Origin: Planctomycetota bacterium | GTDB lineage: Bacteria; Planctomycetota; Phycisphaerae; Sedimentisphaerales; Anaerohalosphaeraceae | Assembly: GCA_003644215.1 (NCBI GenBank) | Contig: QNBU01000093.1 | Span: forward strand, 1-5,273 | DNA length: 5,273 nt | Direction of reading: 5' to 3' | Shown: positions 1-5,273 of the stretch, one piece after another | Layout of the letters: the number at the start of each line of letters is the position of its first letter | Numbering within the stretch: the stretch's first letter is position 1 | The notes under the pieces: generated by a model | Told to the model about the DNA's origin: nothing | The model's database searches: none | The model's input: the letters and a program-made list of their open reading frames with translations, nothing else | Position numbers and translations under genes: made by a program

Positions 1-1
1 C

Positions 2-130
2 AACCGTACCATCATTATCGCCCGCGGGAAGATATTGGTCGATTCAACCCCTGCGAAATTGACCAAAGAACACGGCTGCAATCTGAACGAGGTCTTTCGC
101 AAAATAACGACAACCAAAAAGACAGCATAA
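2..130 (+). CDS. ABC transporter ATP-binding protein, C-terminal fragment (GldA-like)
   Basis: Only the last 42 codons and the TAA stop (128-130) are in the window; the start and the Walker A, signature and Walker B motifs lie upstream. The visible tail reads NRTIIIARGKILVDSTPAKL and then ends in NLNEVFRKIT plus a lysine/threonine-rich tail. This is the typical end of an ABC-2 exporter ATPase: after the H-loop comes a strand of the form 'D-R-hydrophobic-I-x-x-G-K-hydrophobic', then a 'G/S-T-P-x-x-L' turn, and finally a 'L-x-E-V-F' motif near the C terminus. The gene is followed directly by an ABC-2 permease, so it most likely encodes the cytoplasmic ATPase that drives that permease. Recognition as an ABC ATPase is firm from the motif pattern and the context. 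The specific GldA-type assignment is an inference from the downstream GldF/GldG-like genes. Confidence 0.85.
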   Translation, partial: NRTIIIARGKILVDSTPAKLTKEHGCNLNEVFRKITTTKKTA

Positions 131-150
131 CTTTAATCGAAATTATATTA

Positions 151-215
151 GCCACAGAGGCCACAGAGAAAAATATATAAAAAAACCTCTCTGTGATCTC
201 TGTGTACTCTGTGGC
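151..215. repeat. Palindromic CACAGAG/CTCTGTG repeat with 9-bp period
   Basis: The left arm (151-168) contains two CACAGAG units (153-159 and 162-168). The right arm contains three CTCTGTG units (189-195, 198-204, 207-213), each separated by two variable bases, which gives a strict 9-bp period. The outer arms 151-168 and 198-215 are reverse complements at 16 of 18 positions; the two mismatches fall in the variable spacer (160-161 against 205-206). The loop of about 29 bases is nearly all A/T apart from the extra right-hand unit. Runs of A flank the inner and right outer edges. Similar CCACAGAG-type dispersed repeats are, to my knowledge, frequent in intergenic regions of many environmental bacterial genomes, so I read it as a dispersed REP/MITE-like element. 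It could fold as a long RNA hairpin between the ATPase and permease genes. No transposase or clear target duplication is visible. Confidence 0.8.
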
Positions 216-251
216 AAAAAAATCAAGGGCGGATAACTGGTCTGGAATTAT

Positions 252-258
252 GGAGAAG
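252..258 (+). promoter_or_regulatory. Ribosome binding site of the permease gene
   Basis: GGAGAAG lies 5 bases before the ATG at 264 (8 bases from the GGAG core), which is a good Shine-Dalgarno match and supports this start. It sits downstream of the palindromic repeat, so translation of the permease would not need the repeat to unfold. Confidence 0.65.
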
Positions 259-263
259 CAATT

Positions 264-995
264 ATGTCTGGTTTTTTAGCGGTATTAAAACGAGAATTAA
301 AGGGGTATTTCGCGACGCCGGTGGCGTATGTGTTCCTGGTAATCTTCCTGTTTTTCGCGGGGTATCTTCCCTTTAGGGACGGCTTTTTTGAGATTCGGCA
401 GGCGGATTTGCGGCTGTTCTTTTCGGGCTTGCCGCTGTTGTTTGTGTTTATGGTTCCCTCGGCCGCGATGCGATTGTGGGCTGAAGAACGCAAAAGCGGT
501 TCGATTGAGCTGCTGCTGACATTGCCGATTACCGTGCCGCAGGCCGTATTGGGCAAGTTCTTCGCGGCGTGGGCGTTTTTGGGCATTGCGCTGCTGTTGA
601 CCTTTCCGTTGCCGGCGGTGGTAGTGTACTTGGGCGATCCTGATATGGGGCAGATCATCACCGGTTATATCGGCGCCTTTTTGATGGCGGGGGGTTTTTT
701 GGCGATTGGTATGTTTTTCTCAGCCCTGACCAAGAATCAGGTCATCAGCTTTACCCTCTCCGTCGTGGCGTGTGCGATTCTTGTTTTTGCCGGTAATCCC
801 ACGACACTGGATTACCTCGCTGCGACTTTGCCTTTGACGATGGTGGCCGTGGTGGAAAATCTGAGTTTTCAAACACATTTTGAATCCATTATGCGGGGTG
901 TGGTGGAGTTTAAGGACATCGCGTACTTTGTTATTTTAATCGCGGCATGGATTTACGCCGCTGCGCTGATTCTGGAAGAAAGGAAGGCGAGCTAA
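264..995 (+). CDS. ABC-2 type transporter permease, GldF-like
   Basis: This 243-residue integral membrane protein is the likely channel subunit of an ABC exporter in the cytoplasmic membrane. Six hydrophobic segments are visible at about residues 19-37, 51-69, 99-122, 133-154, 160-177 and 219-237. Between the second and third lies the diagnostic stretch RLWAEERKSGSIELLLTLP (70-88), the conserved cytoplasmic coupling region of ABC-2 permeases of the GldF/NosY kind ('E-E-R-x-x-G-T/S-I-E-x-L-L-x-x-P'). The N-terminal KRELKGYFATPVAY is also typical. The length matches GldF-type permeases (about 240 residues), so the protein looks complete. The ATPase gene ends 133 bp upstream. The TAA stop (993-995) directly abuts the ATG of the GldG-like gene, implying translational coupling. 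GldF is named from the Flavobacterium gliding machinery; a gliding role should not be assumed here, and the substrate is unknown. Confidence 0.9.
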   Translation: MSGFLAVLKRELKGYFATPVAYVFLVIFLFFAGYLPFRDGFFEIRQADLRLFFSGLPLLFVFMVPSAAMRLWAEERKSGSIELLLTLPITVPQAVLGKFFAAWAFLGIALLLTFPLPAVVVYLGDPDMGQIITGYIGAFLMAGGFLAIGMFFSALTKNQVISFTLSVVACAILVFAGNPTTLDYLAATLPLTMVAVVENLSFQTHFESIMRGVVEFKDIAYFVILIAAWIYAAALILEERKAS

Positions 996-2963
996 ATGAA
1001 CAGGACCACTCGTGCGATTTTGGGGATATTTTTTATCGCGGTCATTGCGGTTGCGGCCATCTCGATTTCTCAGGATTTGGGCAAAAATGCCCGGTTGGAC
1101 ATCACCGAACGAAAATTGTACACGCTTTCCGATGGAACAAAGGAAATTTTAGCTGATCTCAAGCAGCCGATTACGCTGAAGTTGTTTTATACCAAGACCG
1201 CCGCGATGAAAGCGAACGATCAGATTCGTTATTACAATAACTATTATACCTTTGTCAAAGCATTGCTTCAGGAGTATGAAGCTTGGGCGGGTGGTAATGT
1301 TATTCTGGAAGTGATCGATCCCCGCCCTTACAGTGAGGAAGAACTGGCGGCGATTCGTTATGGCCTGCGGCGATTTAATATCACCGAAGACGAAAGTTTC
1401 TTTTTCGGAATGGTCCTGCAGACACAATTCGGTGTTACCAGGACAATTGAGTTTTTCTCGCCGGACCGGCAGCAATCCGTTGAATATGACATCAGCTATC
1501 TGATTGATACGGCGGTAACCCGTCAAAAGACGCGGTTGGGGATATTGAGTTCATTGTCGCTGACGGGCGATTCGCAGTATATGCTGCGAATGAAACAGAT
1601 GCAGGGCCAGCAGGGAAAACGCAAGTGGGGCATCATCGCTCAACTGGAAAAACAATTTGAAGTCTCAAATATCCCCGCTGATACCGACGAGATTGCCGAT
1701 ATTGATTTACTGATGGTGGTTCATCCCAAGAAACTGCCGGAAAAGACCCTGTTTGCGATTGACCAGTTTGTTCTCAAAGGCGGCAGGGCGATTATCTGCC
1801 TCGATCCGCATTGTATTTCTGATCCGCCGGATCGGCAGCAGCAGTTTGGCGGCGCTCCGCACAATGCCGCTTCCAATATGCCCGAACTGCTGAAAGCGTG
1901 GGGGCTGGAAATGCCGGCAATGACCTTTGCCGGTGATCGTTCGCTGGCGGTAACGGGGGCGGCCAATCCCAATCGCCGTCCCGAAAAGATTCTTAGTATT
2001 ATGAAATTGAATGCGGCCAAGAACTGCTTTAACGCCGAAAACCCGATTACGGCGAACCTGGGCGAGGTGTCAACGGTCTTCGGCGGTGTGTTAAAAACGC
2101 TGGAACCGGATGAGAATTCACCCCAACTGGACTTTGTGCCGCTGCTGATGACCTCTGATGAGGGCAATAGCTGGACAATCGAGAATCCCTACGAATTGAT
2201 GAATCCCAATTATGGTGCTTTTATGCGGCGATTCCGAGACGGGACCGAGCCGGTGGTTATGGCGTATCGAGTTACCGGTCATTTCAAGAGTGCTTTTCCG
2301 CAAGGAATCCAAGTGCCGGATGATGCGGCGACCGGCGAAGCCGATGAGAACGCAGAGCCGAAGACAAAAACGATGACCGGCCTGACCGAAGCGACCGAAT
2401 CCCGGGCTGTGGTCGTGGTGGCGGATGTGGATTTTATGGGCGACATGGTGGCCTACCAGAGGACGCTCTTTGGTCTGTCCACGGTGGGCGACAACAGTAC
2501 CTTTGTGCTAAACGCCCTGGAAAACCTGTCCGGTTCAGACCGGCTGATTTCCATTCGTTCCCGCGGGAGCTATGAACGGCCGTTTACCATTGTCAAAGAC
2601 ATCGAGACAGCGGCTGAGGCGGAAACCCTCGAGGAAACGCGGGCTATCGAACTTCAGGTTAAGGGATTTGAGACGCAATTGAATGAGAAACTACGATCGC
2701 TGCAAGAGGATAACAAGGGGGCATTGATCAATCAGACGATTGTTGAAGAAAAGAAAAAGATTGAGCTGGAACTGCGCAAGGCGGAAAAGCAGTTGCGGGA
2801 TATTAAGATGCAGAAACGCAAAAGGGTTGAAGCACTCAAAGAGCGAATGCGTTTTTACTGTACAATACCGGGGCCGATTGGGATCCTGATTGTTGCAATC
2901 GGGCTGGGTATTTATCGCAGTGTTAGACGAAAACATTATATCAGTCATTCCAGTGATTCCTGA
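996..2963 (+). CDS. GldG-like ABC transporter auxiliary protein
   Basis: This 655-residue protein is of the GldG / ABC-type uncharacterised transport family. It has an N-terminal membrane helix (about 8-26), then a long extracytoplasmic region, and a second helix near the C terminus (about 625-641) followed by a short basic tail. The start of the soluble part, LDITERKLYTLSDGTKEIL (34-52), is the family hallmark. Other family-like stretches are VEYDISYLI (162-170), the region 211-270 ending in GGRAIICLDP, VVVADVDFMGD (473-483) and RSRGSYERPF (521-530). Residues 440-468 form an acidic, Ala/Glu/Thr-rich, probably disordered linker. Residues 540-618 are strongly charged and heptad-like, a likely coiled coil leading back to the membrane. 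The start is supported by AGGA at 981-984, inside the end of the permease gene, and the ATG follows the permease stop with no gap. It probably forms a membrane complex with the permease; its biochemical role is not established. Confidence 0.9.
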   Translation: MNRTTRAILGIFFIAVIAVAAISISQDLGKNARLDITERKLYTLSDGTKEILADLKQPITLKLFYTKTAAMKANDQIRYYNNYYTFVKALLQEYEAWAGGNVILEVIDPRPYSEEELAAIRYGLRRFNITEDESFFFGMVLQTQFGVTRTIEFFSPDRQQSVEYDISYLIDTAVTRQKTRLGILSSLSLTGDSQYMLRMKQMQGQQGKRKWGIIAQLEKQFEVSNIPADTDEIADIDLLMVVHPKKLPEKTLFAIDQFVLKGGRAIICLDPHCISDPPDRQQQFGGAPHNAASNMPELLKAWGLEMPAMTFAGDRSLAVTGAANPNRRPEKILSIMKLNAAKNCFNAENPITANLGEVSTVFGGVLKTLEPDENSPQLDFVPLLMTSDEGNSWTIENPYELMNPNYGAFMRRFRDGTEPVVMAYRVTGHFKSAFPQGIQVPDDAATGEADENAEPKTKTMTGLTEATESRAVVVVADVDFMGDMVAYQRTLFGLSTVGDNSTFVLNALENLSGSDRLISIRSRGSYERPFTIVKDIETAAEAETLEETRAIELQVKGFETQLNEKLRSLQEDNKGALINQTIVEEKKKIELELRKAEKQLRDIKMQKRKRVEALKERMRFYCTIPGPIGILIVAIGLGIYRSVRRKHYISHSSDS

Positions 2964-2988
2964 TGTGTGGGGCGTCGGTGGAAAAAAT

Positions 2989-2996
2989 AGGAGAAG
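2989..2996 (+). promoter_or_regulatory. Ribosome binding site of the DUF4340 gene
   Basis: AGGAGAAG is a strong Shine-Dalgarno sequence with its GGAG core 6 bases before the ATG at 3000. It lies in the 36-bp gap after the GldG-like gene and fixes the start of the DUF4340 gene. No promoter or terminator is apparent in this gap, which fits cotranscription. Confidence 0.7.
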
Positions 2997-2999
2997 TCA

Positions 3000-4094
3000 A
3001 TGAGTAACAGGAAATTATCAGTACTTGGAATAATCACCGTTGTCATGGTCGGGTGGGCGATTCTGCAAAACTGGGTCAGCCAAAATATCAGTACCGCCGA
3101 TTTCAGCAGCTCAGCGTTGATCGAGGGGCTTCAAATCGAAGCGGTTACGGGTATTACGATTACCAGCGAAAGAGGCGAAAAAACGACGACACTGAGTCGA
3201 AAAGACGGCGGCTTTGTTGTTGCCGACAAGGACAATTATCCGGCGGATGTCGCTGCGGTCAATGCCCTGTTTAACGGCTGTCTGGATATTCGCACACAGG
3301 AAAAGATCACCGACAGCCCGGACAACCACGCTGACCTGGAAGTAACTCCCCAGACGGCTCGTTCTGTCGTTTCGTTTACCGACACTGACGGCGGCGAAAT
3401 CGTGGCTCTGGTATTGTCGCCGAGTAATGAAACCGGCGAGTCCTTTGCGCGGCTGCTTTCTGAGACGGCTGTTTATTCGATTCAATATTCGCCGCAGATC
3501 AAGACCGCACCGATGGATTTTGTGGATGCTCAATTGTTTCAGGTTCCGCAGGATCAGTTGTCCAGCGTCGCCGTCAGGACGCCGGAGGGCAGCTACATCC
3601 TTACGGCCTCCGCCGATGGGGCCGATATCAAATTGCAGAATATGCCTGCCGGAAAACAGTACAAAGAGACCGTTTATAAATCCGTGTTCGGGGCGCTGCG
3701 TTCCCTGCGATTTGACAATGTTGTCCATGCGGGGAATGTTTTACAGGAGTTTCAGTTTGATTTTCTCTACACCTGCAAATTGAAGGACAAAACCGTCTAT
3801 AAGCTGATGCTGGCAAAGAAGGGCGAAAAGACCTATGCGAAGGTTTTGGCGGATTATCTGGATAAATCACCGGTGGAAAAGACGGTTGGCCAGGTTGAAT
3901 CCGAGGAAGAACTCAAAGCCAAGGAGGCGAAATTGCTGGTGATTGACGCAGTTAATCAGTTTAACAAAAAACACAGTGGCTGGGTCTATCAGATTCCCGC
4001 CGCCAATGCTGAGAACCTGATGATGTCGTTGTCCGGGTTGTTGGAAGATAGCCCGGAGTCCGTTTCCGACACGGACCCCAATGCGGCTCAATAG
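3000..4094 (+). CDS. DUF4340 domain-containing membrane-anchored protein
   Basis: This 364-residue protein has a single N-terminal hydrophobic helix (about 7-24) preceded by basic residues, so it is probably a membrane-anchored protein with a periplasmic or extracytoplasmic body. The region around 40-115 has the DUF4340 pattern: a beta-rich segment with 'I-x-I-x-x-x-x-G-E-x-x-T-T-L-x-R-x-x-G-G-F-V-V', then YPADVAAVNALF (80-91) and a leucine-rich segment ending near 'D-L-E-V'. A second, similar beta-rich module follows at about 185-290. The C terminus has GWVYQIP (327-333), also typical, and ends in an acidic tail. A charged helix lies at about 299-325. DUF4340 genes commonly follow GldG-like genes in such cassettes, so it is probably a third, non-catalytic partner of the exporter. 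The family has no assigned biochemical function, and none is claimed here. The gene follows the GldG-like gene by 36 bp in the same operon. Confidence 0.85.
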   Translation: MSNRKLSVLGIITVVMVGWAILQNWVSQNISTADFSSSALIEGLQIEAVTGITITSERGEKTTTLSRKDGGFVVADKDNYPADVAAVNALFNGCLDIRTQEKITDSPDNHADLEVTPQTARSVVSFTDTDGGEIVALVLSPSNETGESFARLLSETAVYSIQYSPQIKTAPMDFVDAQLFQVPQDQLSSVAVRTPEGSYILTASADGADIKLQNMPAGKQYKETVYKSVFGALRSLRFDNVVHAGNVLQEFQFDFLYTCKLKDKTVYKLMLAKKGEKTYAKVLADYLDKSPVEKTVGQVESEEELKAKEAKLLVIDAVNQFNKKHSGWVYQIPAANAENLMMSLSGLLEDSPESVSDTDPNAAQ

Positions 4095-4109
4095 TGTCGA
4101 GCCGTGTTT
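4084..4109 (+). terminator. Weak candidate hairpin at the end of the operon
   Basis: CGGCTC (4084-4089) and GAGCCG (4099-4104) form a perfect 6-bp stem, extendable by two G-U wobble pairs, with a 9-base loop. It spans the TAG stop of the DUF4340 gene and is followed by TGTTT. The short stem and the poor T-tract make this a weak intrinsic terminator at best. Its position at the convergent junction is the main argument in favour. Confidence 0.3.
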
Positions 4110-4124
4110 CAATGAGGATCGGGA

Positions 4125-5273
4125 TTACTGCCGAAGGTAGGTTAGTTGCTCCGGGAGGGAAAGGTTGCCCCCAAAGTTGTTTTCTCCGTACCCGTTTTCT
4201 GCCAGTAGTTCGATGTCTTCCAGGGCGCGTTTGTCGCCGGTGAAGACGGCCCGAATGTCGGTGCCGATGTCAATTTTCCCCGTGGCCTGCAGCTTGGCGA
4301 TTTCATCGGTTATCTGCTCGATGAGTTTGGCGTCCGGCTGCGGGGCTTTTTCTTCAATTTTAAGCGGCTGTTCATAAACAATGATTTTTCCGCGTTCGGC
4401 GAGCGTAATAATAACAGCCCGAACAATCATTCGGAGGTCTTTGTCGCCGCCGCCTGAAGCGATTAAATCCAGACAGATGATTTCCTGTGCGAGAGAGCGG
4501 CGTTTGTGAGCGTTGATTTGTTCATTGGCCCTGAATAATTCCAGTGGAGAGGCGGCGTCATAGACCTCCTCGCCAAGCTTCATTTTGATTTCACTGCCAT
4601 AATGCAGCACCAACTTGGAAATTAGTGTGGATGGACGAACATGAAATCCGCGGTATTGCGGAATGGAGACTTCGATGGTGCCGATCTCGGTATAGCGTTT
4701 GAGCATCTCCCGGCAAAGCAGTTCGGCGCGCGCGAGAAACTGGCAAGTGAAACTAATGCAGTAGTCCACCAGCGTATCCAGCAACGCCTCCGGTTCGACG
4801 AGCCGTTTTTGTTTGGGGTCGGTTTTCTCATCGGCCGGGGTTGTATGTATCTCGTGACCGTGTTCGACCTCTTGTGTGGTTATGCTCTCCTGGACGGCGG
4901 GGCTGGCATGTCGCTCATAGTAATGGGCGAAGTCGCGGGCGGTTCGCAGCAGGTGCAGTACGACACTGATGTGGCCGCGAAGAATCGGAAGGTCGTTATC
5001 GAAGACTTCTGTTTCCGTTGTGGATACATAGGTATCATACAGCGACTGAAGATTATGAAATCGAAGTTCGAGTGAACGCAGTTTTTCCTCACTGATCGGG
5101 CCGGTTAATTCATAAAGGGCCGCCTTTGATCCTGTTTTTTTACCAGGCAGTTCTTTTCGGCTTTCCGCAGCCAGATTCAGAAAGGCCGTTGCCAGCAGGG
5201 AAATGGTTGTGGAAACGGCCTCAATTTTTCGCCTTGCCAGATCGTGGGGAAGCCGTCCGTCCGGAAGTTTCTC
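4125..5273 (-). CDS. HPr-domain (PTS phosphocarrier-like) protein, 5' end beyond window
   Basis: The reading frame is open from the right window edge to the TAA at 4127-4125, giving 382 residues; the true start lies outside. There is no ATG in frame before the domain. A TTG at 4784 could only yield a shortened protein, and the upstream sequence reads like normal coding sequence. Visible residues 1-130 are mostly helical (for example 11-38 and 62-122), followed by a polar linker (about 131-160) and another helix (163-193). An HPr-like domain starts near residue 200 with IEVSIPQYRGFHVRPSTLIS. The motif G-F-H-V-R-P matches the active-site G-L-H-A-R-P of HPr, with the phosphorylatable His at 211 (codon 4641-4643). 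Ser242 (4548-4550) lies at the HPr Ser46 position. About ten extra residues seem inserted before the last strand and helix (about 264-294). A C-terminal extension of about 85 residues follows. The likely role is phosphorylation-linked regulation rather than sugar transport, but this is inferred. Confidence 0.75.
   Translation of the reverse strand, partial: EKLPDGRLPHDLARRKIEAVSTTISLLATAFLNLAAESRKELPGKKTGSKAALYELTGPISEEKLRSLELRFHNLQSLYDTYVSTTETEVFDNDLPILRGHISVVLHLLRTARDFAHYYERHASPAVQESITTQEVEHGHEIHTTPADEKTDPKQKRLVEPEALLDTLVDYCISFTCQFLARAELLCREMLKRYTEIGTIEVSIPQYRGFHVRPSTLISKLVLHYGSEIKMKLGEEVYDAASPLELFRANEQINAHKRRSLAQEIICLDLIASGGGDKDLRMIVRAVIITLAERGKIIVYEQPLKIEEKAPQPDAKLIEQITDEIAKLQATGKIDIGTDIRAVFTGDKRALEDIELLAENGYGENNFGGNLSLPEQLTYLRQ

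Noticed and set aside
151..215. CRISPR array
   Set aside because: The repeated units are 7-9 bp with 2-bp spacers and are in inverted orientation, which is far from a repeat-spacer array.
151..222. Rho-independent terminator after the ATPase gene
   Set aside because: The hairpin is followed by A residues rather than T residues on the plus strand, and on the minus strand the exit side reads GGCTAATATAATTT with no clean T-tract. The long AT-rich loop also does not fit an intrinsic terminator.
248..661. Minus-strand reading frame opposite the permease gene
   Set aside because: Its Asn/Ser/Lys-rich composition is what the complement of hydrophobic membrane-protein codons gives. The plus-strand frame has clear ABC-2 permease motifs.
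1721..2167. Minus-strand reading frame of 148 codons opposite the GldG-like gene
   Set aside because: It is a Ser/Pro/Gly-rich shadow of the coding strand with no domain, and it lies within a region of clear GldG-like conservation.
3111..3728. Minus-strand reading frame of 205 codons opposite the DUF4340 gene
   Set aside because: Its Arg/Gly/Ile-rich sequence has no recognisable motif and it is entirely covered by the DUF4340 gene, which has a strong ribosome binding site and family features.
4782..4784. TTG as the true start of the HPr-domain protein
   Set aside because: The frame stays open for 163 further codons to the window edge with protein-like helical sequence, and no good Shine-Dalgarno sequence precedes the TTG.
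4641..5075. Plus-strand reading frame of 144 codons starting at an ATG
   Set aside because: It is fully antisense to the continuous minus-strand HPr-domain frame, has no family resemblance, and has no convincing ribosome binding site.

Overview
The window looks like chromosomal DNA of a Planctomycetes-type bacterium, perhaps a Phycisphaerae or related lineage. This is inferred from the style of the proteins (a Gld-type ABC exporter cassette followed by a DUF4340 protein, and a large unusual HPr-domain protein) and from a CACAGAG-type palindromic repeat of a kind I associate with environmental Planctomycetes and similar genomes. No rRNA or marker gene is present, so the assignment is tentative. 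No tRNA, CRISPR array, transposase or phage gene was seen.

Layout. Positions 2-130 hold the last 42 codons of an ABC transporter ATPase. Positions 131-263 are an AT-rich intergenic stretch containing a palindromic repeat built from a 7-bp core (CACAGAG/CTCTGTG) with a 9-bp period. Three plus-strand genes follow: a six-helix ABC-2 permease of the GldF type (264-995), a GldG-type auxiliary protein with a large periplasmic or extracytoplasmic part (996-2963), and a membrane-anchored DUF4340 protein (3000-4094). After a 30-bp convergent junction, the minus strand carries the C-terminal 382 codons of a long HPr-domain protein (4125 to the right edge). Its start lies outside the window.

How the genes fit together. 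The four plus-strand genes form an apparent transport operon: ATPase, permease, GldG-like partner, DUF4340 partner. The family is related to the Flavobacterium GldA/GldF/GldG gliding transporter, but in non-gliding bacteria its substrate is unknown. The opposite-strand gene is unrelated by position and is probably regulatory. It carries an HPr fold with the phosphorylatable His and the regulatory-site Ser 31 residues apart, exactly as in classical HPr, embedded between extra N- and C-terminal regions.

The most interesting items are the non-canonical HPr-domain protein, which has no in-frame ATG between the window edge and the domain and so is easily mis-started or truncated, and the palindromic repeat inside the transporter operon. 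The rest is a well-formed but functionally uncharacterised transporter cassette.
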